Of a stretch of DNA of 64,000 nucleotides, positions 1 through 9,908 are shown piece after piece. The position numbers were made by a program, and so were the translations under genes. The number at the start of each line of letters is the position of its first letter. The first letter of the stretch is position 1. Origin of the DNA: Bacteroidaceae bacterium (GTDB lineage: Bacteria; Bacteroidota; Bacteroidia; Bacteroidales; Bacteroidaceae). The notes under the pieces are model-generated. The model was not told where the DNA came from. It did not search any database and saw nothing but the letters and a program-made list of their open reading frames with translations. Where the stretch lies: contig JAFZSA010000034.1 in assembly GCA_017619585.1 (NCBI GenBank), positions 62,001-126,000 of the forward strand, read 5' to 3'.

Positions 1-3000
1 TGCGGTCTTATCAGTGTAATGAACAGCCAGCCTGATGATCAATTAGGCGGTCTCAGCGCAGATGCCGCTCGTGCAGCAGAAGGTGTATATGTAAAGGACG
101 TTGTGCTTGACGAAACCTGTTCTATCACAGGTGGCGGTTATACCGGTATTGTTGGTATGGGTTCTCCTTGGGCAGGCCATATCACTATTACAGGCTGTAT
201 GAACCTTGGTAACGTTTATGTTGTTTCCGGTACAAACGGTGCTGGTATCTATGGTTGTTCTATGGGTTCTGCATGTCGTGTCACCATCAATGCCTGTGGT
301 ATGATTGGTGATATCCATGTTGAGAATGACACCCGTACTGAGAATGGTTCTTTCTCTGGATGGTTAGGTCAATATGCCGAGGTAACCAATTGCTTCGCAT
401 TGGGTGAAGTGGATCTTATTGACCCAGACCGTGGTTTTGCCCGTCACTCTGGTGGTGCATACAATAATGGTACAGTTGTTATCAAGAACTGCTACGCTCT
501 TGATGGTTTAGGCATCAAGCAGCAGGATAATGGAAGTAAGCAGGAGGATGTTAGCTTCGTAACCAAGGATGACCTTAAAACTGGTAAGATTACTTGGGAG
601 GCTAATGGAAGTCAGTTCCGTGACCCCGTTTGGTATCAGACTATTGGTGATGATGAGTATCCTTATCCTTTCTCTACTCATGGTGTTATTATCTATGCTG
701 CCGAGGAATACATGGCTATTACAGAGGAGACATTACCAGCTGTTGCCTCTACTATCTCAAGCTATTATACCGAGAAGCTTGATACTACAATAGCTTATAA
801 GGGCGCTATCACTGCTATGGAGGAGAAGTTGGAAGTCCTGAATCAGGCACAGAATGTTCTTGCCCTGGCAGATGCTTTGGACTCTGTATATGTTGCCGAT
901 AAGGTTGTTGATGCAAGTGCAAAGGTTTACCAGAAGTATCAGGATAAGTGCGAGGAGACAAAGGCTTACCTGACTGAGCATGATGACTTCGAAGGCGAAG
1001 ACCGTGATGCATTGACAGATTATCTGGAAAATGATTATGTAGATATCATAGAGCAGCATGAACTTGTTGATTCTCTGATTGAAAAGGAGATTGTACGCAT
1101 AGATGAGTGGCTGGCTCTGGCTATCAAGATGGGTTACAAGGCAGGTACTGATGTGACAGGTCTGTTTGTAAATGCCGACTTCCGTAATGGTTTCAAGGAC
1201 GGTTGGAAATCCAGCATGAACAAGTGGGCTACTGGAAGTAGCGCAGTAACCATCAATGACAAGGTTTATTATGGTTCTGAGGCATGGAACACAAAGTTTG
1301 ATATGCACCAGACTGTTAAGGACCTGAAGCCCGGTTATTACCTGGTAGGTGTCAACGGTGCTTTCCGTCCCAGCAACGACCGCTATGGTTACAACTATGT
1401 TGCTCAGGTTTATGCAAATGACAATGTCAACTATCTGCAGACTGTAATAGAAGATTATATAGAGAAGGCAAGTGCTGTAAACGGCGAGAATGTTTACATT
1501 AGCCAGATAGGTGGCGGTAACACTACTTATGACCTTCCCATTATGGACGCTGAAAATGGCGTTGATACTCTGGGCTATGCCGTTCATGGACCTTCTGGTA
1601 TGGCAGTTGCAGGATATGCTGACCGTTACCAGAATTATATCATTGCCAAGGCTGAAGGTGATAGTCTGACCATTGGTATCTGTAACCAAGGCACCAACTA
1701 TGGCAATGACTGGACGGGCTTCACTTCCTTCAAGGTTGTTTATGCAGGTGATGATGAAGAGGCAAAGAATTATGTAGGGCAGGCTTTGGAGAGCATGGTG
1801 GACCGTGCAAACGCTATTCTGACGTTGTATAGAAAGGATGATCCTGACGTTGAGGATCTGGCTCCTAACTATCCTGTTGCATTAAAGGAAGCACTGGAAG
1901 CTGCTGTAGCTGCTGCCGATGCTGCTGAGGATACTGAGGCTAAGATGAAGGCTGTAGAGACCTTGAGTCAGTTGTTCAAGGAATTCTACGAGGCTCGTCA
2001 GGCATATCTCGGTATCATGAGTTCTATTAATCTCCTTGAAAACATTTCTGATGGTAATCTTCTTCTTGTCGAGAAGGATCCGGAGTACAACGATTGGATT
2101 GAGACTGGCGACTATCTGATTAGCAAGGCAGAAATAGATGAAATTGAAAACATTTACCTTGATTTGTATGATGTTTACTATGGTGGAACTTACACCACAG
2201 AGCAGGCTAAGAATTTCAATATCATGGACAATCCTCTCATTAAGGATATCATACCTGTTCAGGACGAGGATGGCTATTACCTGATCTCTACTCCCAGACA
2301 GTTTGCTACTTACCGTTCAATTGCCAGTGATCATGATGCAACTGCCAAGGCTAAGCTTGTGAATGATGTTGATATGGCTGGTATTGCCATGCTGCCTATC
2401 GGTCATAACAGGTCCGGTGAGAACGCTGTTCATATCTATCGTGGTGTACTTGATGGACAGGGACATGCTCTGAACAATGTCTATATTAGTGAGGACTATA
2501 CTATGGGTGATCCCGCTGCTCTATTCTATGAGCTGAAGGGTGCTACTGTTAAGAACTTCAAGCTGACAGGTGAATACTTCAATACCAATAAGGCAAAGTT
2601 CATGGGTGGTCTTACACGATGGACATCAGAGAGCTCAACCATTGAGAACTGTGAGATTGCAGTTGTAATGCACTCCTTCATCGAAGGTGACGGTACTCAT
2701 GGTGGCTTGATAGGTATCAGTGGTGACGGAACAGTTGTTAATAACTGTTTGGTTAACGTTACAATGATTGGTGAAGGTGCTGAACCCACTAATAGCTGTG
2801 GTGGTGTAGTTGGTTGGGCTAACAGTTCTCCTACTATCAACAACACCTTGATTCTTTCTCAGTACCAGAATATATCAAAAGAAGGCTCTAACGTTGTTGG
2901 TCGTAACGGTTTCACTGCCAATAATGTGTTCTATGCAGAGCGCAGCTGTCCTAGCGGCTTCGGTACTGGCGGCTCACTTGCATCAGAAGAACAGTTGGCA

Positions 3001-4659
3001 AGCGGTGAGATCTGCTGGAAGCTGAACGGTTCTAAGGGTGAGGGCGCTCACTGGTTCCAGACTCTTGGAAAGGATGCTACACCTCATCTGTTTGGCGGAA
3101 GCTATGTATGGAAGTTAGATGACGAATATATAAATCGTCGTCCTAACATCCAGCTCAATGCCTTTGCCTCTAACCTGAGCGTAGCAACCAATGCAGAACA
3201 GGTAGCTGTTCTCTATACGCTGAATGCCGAGGCTAAGAGCGGTGCTATCAACTTCTATGCCGGTGACGAACTGAAGTACTCTCATGTACTGAAGGGTGGC
3301 GACCTGAAGGCAGGTGGTCATGAGATTGCTATTGACAACAGCTTGCTGAATGTACCTGCTGGTACCAATTTGACATACGAACTGGATATCACTGGTATGG
3401 GCGTTAAGTCTCCCACAAAGATTGGTGACAGCTATAAGGTTTGGGGCCCCTACGGATTGGCTATCAACAATAATCCTGCAAGTAAGGGCTTCGGTCAGAT
3501 TCTTCTTGCTGAGTCTTACCCGACAGAATCCAGTGATACCAAGTACATCTCTTGTAAGAAGAACGGTGCTATCTACGCATTTGATGTTAACTTCAAGCCT
3601 ATCAATGCAGCTGATGGTACTCCTGGCTTCTATGGCGACGTACCAAACGCAGGTCAATTACCTCTTATAATTTCCGGCAGCTATAAGTACGACTTCAAGG
3701 ATCTCCGCTTCACTGAGGACGGACGTCTCTTCGTAGCCCGTGCTTCCGGTACTACCAACAGTTCTGTATGGGAGATTAATCCTGATGACTTGAACGAGCC
3801 TTGGAAGCCTGTATTCAAGGGCGGAACTCTGGATGAGGCTACCGGTATTACCTATGTAGGCGAGCAGGAGCAGAACCGTGCAGCTCTCAGTCTGGCATTC
3901 GAAGGCAAGGGTGCTGACCTGAAGATGTATGTTCTGGGCGGACAGCGCAGCAACGGTGGAAACAATGCTACCGACTATACCTGCTCTGTTTACAACCTGG
4001 GTACTGCTACAGAATGGACTGGTGCTCCTTCTGCAGTCTTTGAACCACTCGATGGTAAATATACCTATGCTTCATCTTATGTAGGAATCCACGAGGATGG
4101 TCAGGGTGGTCTCTGGTACATCCAGCATGTAAGTTCTCCCTCTGCAGAATATCCTGCTCTCAAGCACTTCAATACAGAGGGAGGCGAGGATTTCAACCAA
4201 AGCAGCACAAGCCGTAATGGTGCCAGAATAGCAATCACCACAGATGGCAAATATATTGCTATACCAAACGGTAGCGGTTCGATTGTTATCTACCAGACAG
4301 ACTATGTTCCACAGGAGAATGGTAGGATCTCTTTGACTCCGAAGGTGACTGTCTCAGTTAGTGAGACTACCATTTCTGGTCTGGCATTCGACTATGCCAA
4401 CAACCTGTATGTTGCTTCTCCCGGCAGCGAGACCTTCAGTCGCTACGCTATCCCCAGCTGGAATGACAACAAGTGTGTAACTCCTGCTCCTGCTGGCTTC
4501 GTGGTAGGTGCTGAGAGTGGCGACCAGGATGCTATTATTAACGCAAACGCAAACGTTAACGTTAACAATGGAGCTATCTACAACCTGTCTGGCCAGCGTG
4601 TAAGCAAGGCTCAGAAGGGTATCTACATCCAGGATGGTCAAAAGGTTGCGGTTAAGTGA
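1..4659 (+). CDS. Giant secreted GLUG-repeat protein (5' end outside window)
   Basis: The reading frame is open from the first base, so the start lies upstream; the first in-window ATG is at 19. About 1,550 residues are visible. Glycine-rich GLUG-like repeats occur near residues 30-140 and again at about 790-960, where short 'GGLIG' and 'GGVVGW' cores are followed by 'NC' turns. The part around residues 380-590 resembles a beta-sandwich carbohydrate-binding module. Residues 1150-1500 have a beta-propeller look. The C-terminus ends in a 'YNLSGQRV...KGIYIQDGQKVAVK'-type tail, which is common on secreted or surface Prevotella-type proteins and resembles a sorting signal. I infer a cell-surface adhesin or glycan-binding protein; no catalytic motif was recognised. 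Two other proteins in this window (at 22985 and 29472) have the same tail. Confidence 0.75.
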   Translation, partial: CGLISVMNSQPDDQLGGLSADAARAAEGVYVKDVVLDETCSITGGGYTGIVGMGSPWAGHITITGCMNLGNVYVVSGTNGAGIYGCSMGSACRVTINACGMIGDIHVENDTRTENGSFSGWLGQYAEVTNCFALGEVDLIDPDRGFARHSGGAYNNGTVVIKNCYALDGLGIKQQDNGSKQEDVSFVTKDDLKTGKITWEANGSQFRDPVWYQTIGDDEYPYPFSTHGVIIYAAEEYMAITEETLPAVASTISSYYTEKLDTTIAYKGAITAMEEKLEVLNQAQNVLALADALDSVYVADKVVDASAKVYQKYQDKCEETKAYLTEHDDFEGEDRDALTDYLENDYVDIIEQHELVDSLIEKEIVRIDEWLALAIKMGYKAGTDVTGLFVNADFRNGFKDGWKSSMNKWATGSSAVTINDKVYYGSEAWNTKFDMHQTVKDLKPGYYLVGVNGAFRPSNDRYGYNYVAQVYANDNVNYLQTVIEDYIEKASAVNGENVYISQIGGGNTTYDLPIMDAENGVDTLGYAVHGPSGMAVAGYADRYQNYIIAKAEGDSLTIGICNQGTNYGNDWTGFTSFKVVYAGDDEEAKNYVGQALESMVDRANAILTLYRKDDPDVEDLAPNYPVALKEALEAAVAAADAAEDTEAKMKAVETLSQLFKEFYEARQAYLGIMSSINLLENISDGNLLLVEKDPEYNDWIETGDYLISKAEIDEIENIYLDLYDVYYGGTYTTEQAKNFNIMDNPLIKDIIPVQDEDGYYLISTPRQFATYRSIASDHDATAKAKLVNDVDMAGIAMLPIGHNRSGENAVHIYRGVLDGQGHALNNVYISEDYTMGDPAALFYELKGATVKNFKLTGEYFNTNKAKFMGGLTRWTSESSTIENCEIAVVMHSFIEGDGTHGGLIGISGDGTVVNNCLVNVTMIGEGAEPTNSCGGVVGWANSSPTINNTLILSQYQNISKEGSNVVGRNGFTANNVFYAERSCPSGFGTGGSLASEEQLASGEICWKLNGSKGEGAHWFQTLGKDATPHLFGGSYVWKLDDEYINRRPNIQLNAFASNLSVATNAEQVAVLYTLNAEAKSGAINFYAGDELKYSHVLKGGDLKAGGHEIAIDNSLLNVPAGTNLTYELDITGMGVKSPTKIGDSYKVWGPYGLAINNNPASKGFGQILLAESYPTESSDTKYISCKKNGAIYAFDVNFKPINAADGTPGFYGDVPNAGQLPLIISGSYKYDFKDLRFTEDGRLFVARASGTTNSSVWEINPDDLNEPWKPVFKGGTLDEATGITYVGEQEQNRAALSLAFEGKGADLKMYVLGGQRSNGGNNATDYTCSVYNLGTATEWTGAPSAVFEPLDGKYTYASSYVGIHEDGQGGLWYIQHVSSPSAEYPALKHFNTEGGEDFNQSSTSRNGARIAITTDGKYIAIPNGSGSIVIYQTDYVPQENGRISLTPKVTVSVSETTISGLAFDYANNLYVASPGSETFSRYAIPSWNDNKCVTPAPAGFVVGAESGDQDAIINANANVNVNNGAIYNLSGQRVSKAQKGIYIQDGQKVAVK

Positions 4660-4662
4660 GAG

Positions 4663-4686
4663 AAGAGCCAAACTCGTTTGGCTCTT
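4663..4686 (+). terminator. Short hairpin directly after the giant protein
   Basis: An 11-bp perfect inverted repeat (AAGAGCCAAAC / GTTTGGCTCTT) begins four bases after the stop codon. There is no U-tract behind it, so it is more likely an mRNA 3'-end stabiliser or a partner of the stronger hairpin downstream than a terminator by itself. Confidence 0.5.
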
Positions 4687-4747
4687 CCGAGCGGAAGCAA
4701 GCTCGAACGAAGTTCAAAGTTTGGTTAAGTAAATTCAATCTATAAAC

Positions 4748-4785
4748 AAAGAGAGGGGAGCAAATCAAATTGCTCCCCTCTCTTT
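4748..4785 (+). terminator. Intrinsic terminator of the giant secreted protein gene
   Basis: A 16-bp perfect stem (AAAGAGAGGGGAGCAA / TTGCTCCCCTCTCTTT) with loop ATCAAA is followed by TTGTTTT. This is a textbook intrinsic terminator. Confidence 0.85.
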
Positions 4786-4871
4786 TTGTTTTCCCAAATG
4801 ATATGTGTCTAATATCGGAATTGTTTAACAACTTTTAACATCGATTACGCTCGGCTAATTTAAAAACCATG

Positions 4872-4879
4872 TATATTTG
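4872..4879 (+). promoter_or_regulatory. Bacteroidota -7 box upstream of the 4904 gene
   Basis: TATATTTG matches the TAnnTTTG consensus, 24 bp before the ATG. No good -33 TTTG is visible at the expected distance. Confidence 0.4.
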
Positions 4880-4903
4880 AAACGGATTTAAACGCCCAAG
4901 AAT

Positions 4904-5752
4904 ATGAAAAGACACATTTTAGGCATCCTTACGCTATTTATTTCCTTAGCCGCATTTGCCACAGGACAGGATGGAGATGTTATCTACATCAATGGATCCG
5001 AGTATATCAATGGTACCAAGTGGACACTTTTGGGTAAACCCATCTATAACGATTCCATACTAACCAAAGCGTTGGAAGCCTCGTTGCCCAAGAAGGGCTA
5101 TGTTACATCTAATTGGTCGGGCTATACTGCCTACTGGAGTATTGCGAATAATAAACTATACCTTGACAATATTTGTTGTGATGATAGTCCTCTTCCATCC
5201 GAAACCCTGCATCGCATATTCCGCAAGTATATGGATGGTAATAGGATTGTTGCGACTTGGTTTACTGGCAATATTCGTGTGGGTAAGGGGAACCTTGTTT
5301 ATTACGAACATACGGGCTATTCAAGAAATTATGAAGAGGAACAAATCATTAGCCTTAGCAAAGGTAAGGTGACAGATGTTAAAGTCTTCCACAACTATAT
5401 GAAAGACGGGCTCTCCTTTGATAATTTCCGTCCATCGGTTAATATTGATGAGCCAGGACTCTTGAGGAAGTTGTTCCCCATACATCCTGAGCGTTATCCC
5501 GATCTGAAAGGGGTTGAGAGGATTAGGGCCATCGTTATGGATGCTGTTGTTGACTCCACTGGTCATATGGTGAAGTGTAAGGTAGAGGCAACTTTCAAAC
5601 GTAATGGCCAGAAAGTGGAACATCCTGCTTTTGCAGCCGAGATAGAGGAACAGCTGAAAGCCTACTACCCTTGGCGTGTTTATTTCATTAACGGAGAATT
5701 CGTTTCTCACATAAAAGGAACAGTGATTCCGTTTAGGTTGTATTTTAAGTGA
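4904..5752 (+). CDS. Secreted hypothetical protein with a TonB-C-like end
   Basis: 282 residues. The N-terminus (MKRHILGILTLFISLAAFATG) is a Sec signal peptide, so the protein is periplasmic or surface-located. The last ~80 residues ('AIVMDAVVDSTGHMVKCKVEATF...HPAFAAEIEEQLKAYYPW') have the spacing of the TonB C-terminal fold often found in small Bacteroidota secreted proteins, but no membrane anchor or proline-rich linker is present. It stands alone between two terminators with its own -7 box. No specific function is claimed; an envelope protein of the 'energy transducer TonB-like' type is the best guess. Confidence 0.65.
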   Translation: MKRHILGILTLFISLAAFATGQDGDVIYINGSEYINGTKWTLLGKPIYNDSILTKALEASLPKKGYVTSNWSGYTAYWSIANNKLYLDNICCDDSPLPSETLHRIFRKYMDGNRIVATWFTGNIRVGKGNLVYYEHTGYSRNYEEEQIISLSKGKVTDVKVFHNYMKDGLSFDNFRPSVNIDEPGLLRKLFPIHPERYPDLKGVERIRAIVMDAVVDSTGHMVKCKVEATFKRNGQKVEHPAFAAEIEEQLKAYYPWRVYFINGEFVSHIKGTVIPFRLYFK

Positions 5753-5806
5753 CTGTATATAAAAAAACAGCCTTCCCGGAATTTAGGAAAGGCTATTATC
5801 AATAAG

Positions 5807-5834
5807 AAAGCCTCTCGTTGTTTTGAGAGGCTTT
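5807..5834. terminator. Bidirectional terminator between converging genes
   Basis: Ten-bp arms AAAGCCTCTC / GAGAGGCTTT have T-runs on the plus side and, because of the A-rich left flank, on the minus side too. It lies between the 4904 gene and the converging cysS gene and can serve both. Confidence 0.8.
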
Positions 5835-5839
5835 TCTTT

Positions 5840-7339
5840 TTATTTGTTTAACGACCAACTGAAGCCGTCCTTGGTATCTTTCACCTCGAAGCCTAAGGCA
5901 GCCAGGTCATCACGTATCTTGTCGCTCAGTGCCCAGTTCTTCTCTGCCTTAGCCTGCTGACGCTGTTCCAGCAACATGTTTACTACAGCACCAAAGGCAT
6001 CCTCACGAGCCTTGTTGCTGTTGCCTGTATCCTCCTTCAGACCCAGGATGTCAAAGGTGAAGGTGCTGAAGAGCTGCAACAGCGCCTCTGCTACCTCGGG
6101 CTTGATGCTGGCCTTCTTGTCGATAAGGGTATTTATCACGCGGCAAGCATCGAACAGGTTGCTGATAACGATGGGTGTATTCAGGTCATCGTTCATAGCC
6201 TCGTAGAGCTTCTCACGCAGTTCATCTACGTACTGCTGCTCAATCCATGGCATACCCTTTACCTTCTGACCCTCCTGCAAACGCTTCAGGTTCTTGTAGC
6301 CTTCCATCAGACGGGTAAAGCCCTTCTCGGAAGCCTGCAAAGCCTCGTTGCCGAAGTCCACGGTACTACGATAGTGAGCCTGCAGGATGAAGAAGCGGAT
6401 AGTCATGGGCGAGTAAGCCTGCTGCAACAGGGGGTGACTACCGTCAAAGAACTGGGGTAGGGTAATGAAGTTGTTGTAGCTCTTACCCATCTTCTTGCCG
6501 TCTATGGTAATCATGTTGTTGTGCATCCAGTAGTGAACCATCTGGTCGCCCTGACTGGCTACAGCCTGTGCAATCTCGCATTCGTGATGAGGGAAGATCA
6601 GGTCCATGCCACCACCGTGTATGTCGAAGTGGTTACCCAGATACTTGCGTCCCATAGCTGTACACTCGCAGTGCCAGCCGGGGAAACCGTCGCTCCACTG
6701 ACTCTTCCAGCGCATGATGTGCTCTGGCTGGGCAGCCTTCCACAGGGCAAAGTCGGCCTGGTTCTTCTTCTCGCCTACACCTGCCAACTCACGACTGGCA
6801 TCCTTGATGTTCTCCAGGTCGCGACCAGAGAGGATGCCGTACTTATGATGCTTGTTGTATTTCTCTACATCGAAGTACACGCTGCCGTTGCTCTCATAGG
6901 CGTAGCCGTTCTTCAGAATCTGGTCCACCAACTCCTGCTGCTCCATGATATGGCCCGTTGCGTGGGGTTCTATGCTGGGAGGCAGGCAGTTCAGTGCAGC
7001 CATTGCATCGTGGAAACGGTTGGTGTAGTACTGGGCTACCTCCATGGGCTCCAGCTGCTCCAGTCGTGCCTTCTTGGCAATCTTGTCCTCACCCTCGTCA
7101 GCATCATGCTCCAGGTGGCCAACATCCGTGATGTTACGAACATAGCGCACCTTGTAACCGATGTGCTGCAGGTAGCGGAAAAGTATATCGAAGGTAATGG
7201 CAGGACGGGCATGACCCAGATGAGCATCGCCGTATACGGTAGGACCGCACACGTACATACCCACTCTGCCTGGGGTGAGCGGACGGAAGAGTTCCTTCTG
7301 TCTGCTCAGCGTGTTATAAATGAATAATGATTGTTCCAT
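5840..7339 (-). CDS. cysS: Cysteinyl-tRNA synthetase
   Basis: 499 residues, a normal length for bacterial CysRS. It charges tRNA-Cys with cysteine in the cytoplasm. Visible class I signatures are the HIGH box as HLGH in '[11 protein letters not shown]' (about residue 40), the KMSKS loop as KMGKS in '[10 protein letters not shown]' (about residue 285), and the zinc-site Cys/His residues in '[10 protein letters not shown]', 'WHCECTAMG' and '[10 protein letters not shown]'. Monocistronic: its own promoter lies upstream and the bidirectional hairpin at 5807 ends it. Confidence 0.97.
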   Translation of the reverse strand: MEQSLFIYNTLSRQKELFRPLTPGRVGMYVCGPTVYGDAHLGHARPAITFDILFRYLQHIGYKVRYVRNITDVGHLEHDADEGEDKIAKKARLEQLEPMEVAQYYTNRFHDAMAALNCLPPSIEPHATGHIMEQQELVDQILKNGYAYESNGSVYFDVEKYNKHHKYGILSGRDLENIKDASRELAGVGEKKNQADFALWKAAQPEHIMRWKSQWSDGFPGWHCECTAMGRKYLGNHFDIHGGGMDLIFPHHECEIAQAVASQGDQMVHYWMHNNMITIDGKKMGKSYNNFITLPQFFDGSHPLLQQAYSPMTIRFFILQAHYRSTVDFGNEALQASEKGFTRLMEGYKNLKRLQEGQKVKGMPWIEQQYVDELREKLYEAMNDDLNTPIVISNLFDACRVINTLIDKKASIKPEVAEALLQLFSTFTFDILGLKEDTGNSNKAREDAFGAVVNMLLEQRQQAKAEKNWALSDKIRDDLAALGFEVKDTKDGFSWSLNK

Positions 7340-7365
7340 ACCTTATATATTTAGCTTTCAGCCTG

Positions 7366-7373
7366 CAAAGGTA
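7366..7373 (-). promoter_or_regulatory. -7 box of cysS
   Basis: On the minus strand this reads TACCTTTG, the most common form of the TAnnTTTG box, 27 bp upstream of the cysS ATG. A convincing -33 TTTG is not visible. Confidence 0.55.
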
Positions 7374-7512
7374 CGAATAAGCGAGAGATAAACGAAATAA
7401 AACCACAGTTTTTATTTCTTTATCTGAGCGAGAGTATTTTTGAAGTGTCCTCAATATGTGCAAACTGAGTGGAATACAAAATAGTTGTTTTCGCGGAATC
7501 AATACATAAAAA

Positions 7513-7630
7513 TGTTGTATAAAACGAGTCCGAAACATGAAATATTTCTTAAAAACATCATTGTATCCGGGAATTGTACTAAAGTTCTATAAAATATATT
7601 TGTAACTAATTAAAATAATTCCTACCTTAG
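7513..7630 (+). promoter_or_regulatory. Promoter with operator-like element, shared with the RiPP operon
   Basis: Contains TTGTACTAAAGTTCTATAAA (7574-7593), a -33 TTTG at 7599-7602, a 20-bp spacer and a -7 box TACCTTAG at 7623-7630. The whole tract from TGTTGTATAAAAC (7513) onwards is similar to the intergenic region at 51519-51691. The distance from operator start to -33 (25 bp) and to -7 (49 bp) is identical at both loci. The rest of the 406-bp gap between cysS and the next gene holds only the cysS promoter and a 5' leader of about 125 nt. Confidence 0.7.
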
Positions 7631-7760
7631 CACTACGGAATCAAACAAAGGTATTTAAAAAATGATAAATAGGTATGAGTTTTGCTCCAAATACACATTT
7701 GGCCTTCCCTCGTGAATCCGTTGTATATAGTGATAGAAATCTCGATTGAAATTTGAAGAT

Positions 7761-8543
7761 ATGAATAGTTTTTTTATCTGTGCCCTTTTCTTGCTTTTAG
7801 GGGCATGTCCATCAACAGCTAAAGGACTGTTACTGAATATTCACTTTCATGATAATGCCTTGCCTTTTGACACTGAAGCAATGCAAGATACTTTGTCTAA
7901 GATGAATTATGACCTGCTTGATTACACAGTTGACTGGAATCTTACTATTAAGGAGAATACTGACAGAATAGAGCGCATGTTAAAGGAATACAGAAACACT
8001 GAGGTTTACCTCCTTTCCGACCGCCTGTCAACTTTTGTTGGTCTTGATGTAATCTCTAAGGATACAACCATATATGGGCTTATAACCCTTACGGGTGCTT
8101 ATAATGACGGGGAGAGTTTCCTGTATGACGATGTCTCAATAAAGAAGAACCTGGAGATGATGGATTCCATCTCTTGTGACGGCTCAAAGGAACGCTACCT
8201 GAAAACCGTCTATAGGATGATACAAGACAAAAAGAAAGGAAAGAAAATCAAGCTTTCCCCTCAGGCTGACAATATGATGCAGGACTTTTACACCCTGTTG
8301 AACAGTCCCTACGGAACGTCTATGATTGACTTCTCGTTGGAAGAGCATCTTCGTTCTATAAAATCGTGGATAGGTTTTATGACAGATGATGAGCGCCGAT
8401 TGGAGTTGGAAATTGATTTTATGAACCTAAGTTGGACGGCCAACAAATATGGCGTGAAATATACCTGCCCTGTTTCTTATCGAACAGACTACTGCGTAGC
8501 AATGGTAAAAAATATGATATCATACCTTCAACAAAAGAAATAA
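7761..8543 (+). CDS. Hypothetical lipoprotein, co-transcribed with a hydrolase
   Basis: About 260 residues. I choose the ATG at 7761 rather than the in-frame ATG at 7746, because it gives a clean short lipoprotein signal (MNSFFICALFLLLGAC) with lipobox LGAC; the earlier start would put charged residues in front. The mature part has no motif I recognise: mixed helical, with a basic 'DKKKGKKIKL' stretch in the middle. It probably sits lipid-anchored in the envelope. Only three bases separate its stop from the next ATG, so it forms an operon with the hydrolase at 8547. The pair is driven by the promoter at 7574-7630. Confidence 0.65.
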   Translation: MNSFFICALFLLLGACPSTAKGLLLNIHFHDNALPFDTEAMQDTLSKMNYDLLDYTVDWNLTIKENTDRIERMLKEYRNTEVYLLSDRLSTFVGLDVISKDTTIYGLITLTGAYNDGESFLYDDVSIKKNLEMMDSISCDGSKERYLKTVYRMIQDKKKGKKIKLSPQADNMMQDFYTLLNSPYGTSMIDFSLEEHLRSIKSWIGFMTDDERRLELEIDFMNLSWTANKYGVKYTCPVSYRTDYCVAMVKNMISYLQQKK

Positions 8544-8546
8544 ACA

Positions 8547-9674
8547 ATGAGACACATCATATTAAGCCTTTTGGCTCTGCTCTTCTATTCATGTCCGGCT
8601 TTCTCTGATAGCATTCCATGTCAGTTTCAAATGCGCGACGGGAGTCTTCGCTGTGGTAAGGTGCTTAGCCCTGAGAAATTGAATAAAAAGGCATTGGTGA
8701 TTTTCGTAAATCACAGACAGAAAAAAGTTGAGGAAGCCAGGTGTGATTATTCTTACTTGGTGGACAAATTGTTAGCCGATGGCATTTCCTGCTGCTTCTA
8801 TGATAACCGCGCGCTTCATTCCGAGGATTCCACATCCTTGACTACATTGTTCGATATGGCAGACGATGCGGCGGATGTCTATAATTCCCTGAAAAAGAAC
8901 AAAGTGTTCAAGAAGTATAAGATGGGATTTATAGGTACTAGTGAATCTGGTGCCTCTGCACTGATATCTGCATCGGCTGTTTCCAAACCGTCGTTTCTAA
9001 TTCAACTGGTTACAAATGTTAAGCCACAAGATCAGAAGGACCATCAGATAGATATTCTTTATGAAAATCCTAAATGGACGGGTTTATTTACAGACTGGTT
9101 TACCGCTATGGCACTACCATTCTTTAAAGATGTAGCCAGGTATATCCCGCCAAACGTGGGTTTTGGACTTCAATATCATGAATACTCTGCCATGTTTCAG
9201 ATGATGATAGATGACATGAAACACTCCCGAATAGGTGACAAGGAGGATTACGCCAAGCGTTTATACAACAAGTATGAAGGAAGCATAAAGAATGGTAAAG
9301 AGTATTTTGTGCCATTAATTACTCGTTTTTTGAAGAAACAAATGGAAGAAGACTATATGGCTCCGCGTATGTGGTATAATGCCAAGCCTTATTACAAGAA
9401 GGTAAAATGCCCCATACTGTTTCTTAGTGGCCACCATGATTATAATGTTTTATGTTCCACAAACATTGTTGAATTTGAGAAGACAATGCATGAGAACGGC
9501 AACAAGAACTATACGTCCGTAATTGTTGATGCGACTCACAATCTGATGAAACTTAGTGTTGAGCGTCATTTCATGCATGGAGGGGATGGACCAATTGACG
9601 AAAGTAAGCGACATCAGATAATGGATACCATCGGGGAGTGGCTGAATAGCAATGTTAAATGTCGAAAAGACTGA
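8547..9674 (+). CDS. Secreted alpha/beta-hydrolase
   Basis: 375 residues with an N-terminal signal peptide (MRHIILSLLALLFYSCPAFS). The fold is an alpha/beta hydrolase: a nucleophile-elbow-like 'IGTSESGASA' (related enzymes carry GHSEGG), an acid in 'FLSGHHDYN' and a His in 'VIVDATHNLM' give a plausible Ser-Asp-His triad in the right order. The Gly after the nucleophile elbow is replaced by Ser (GTSES rather than GxSxG), so activity is likely but not certain. Known relatives are esterases or peptidases; the substrate is unknown. It is the second gene of the operon begun at 7761. Confidence 0.7.
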   Translation: MRHIILSLLALLFYSCPAFSDSIPCQFQMRDGSLRCGKVLSPEKLNKKALVIFVNHRQKKVEEARCDYSYLVDKLLADGISCCFYDNRALHSEDSTSLTTLFDMADDAADVYNSLKKNKVFKKYKMGFIGTSESGASALISASAVSKPSFLIQLVTNVKPQDQKDHQIDILYENPKWTGLFTDWFTAMALPFFKDVARYIPPNVGFGLQYHEYSAMFQMMIDDMKHSRIGDKEDYAKRLYNKYEGSIKNGKEYFVPLITRFLKKQMEEDYMAPRMWYNAKPYYKKVKCPILFLSGHHDYNVLCSTNIVEFEKTMHENGNKNYTSVIVDATHNLMKLSVERHFMHGGDGPIDESKRHQIMDTIGEWLNSNVKCRKD

Positions 9675-9769
9675 CAACAGAGAGCAGTCGTAATTTAATA
9701 ACCAGTCAACTCTATCCAGTCGTAAGACAGGAAACTGACAACCTAAATCAGCGAACTACAAGGTGCTCC

Positions 9770-9857
9770 AGTACTTCAGCCAGAGTACTCGAGTACTTCA
9801 ACGGGAGTACAGGAGTACTTTAACCAGAGTACTGGAGTATTTTAGGCGAAGTACTGA
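9770..9857. repeat. 22-bp tandem repeat built from AGTACT half-sites (four units)
   Basis: AGTACT or close variants (AGTACA, AGTATT) start at 9770, 9784, 9792, 9806, 9814, 9828, 9836 and 9850. The spacing alternates strictly 14 and 8 bp, so the array is four copies of a 22-bp unit. The 8-bp pairs form GTACTnnnGTACT, the same core as the operator-like sites at 51572 and 51635. It lies between the converging hydrolase and malY genes. No terminator-like T-run follows. Confidence 0.85.
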
Positions 9858-9908
9858 ACCCTTTGTGGTAAAAGGTTTCAGGAAGGGTGTAATACTAATA
9901 TAAATATG

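Noticed and set aside
757..1689. 310-codon minus-strand open frame
   Set aside because: Shadow of the giant secreted protein gene.
9770..9857. Possible CRISPR array
   Set aside because: Units are 22 bp head to tail without unique spacers, and no cas genes are present; the heptamer arrays and the 117-bp repeat fail for the same reason.
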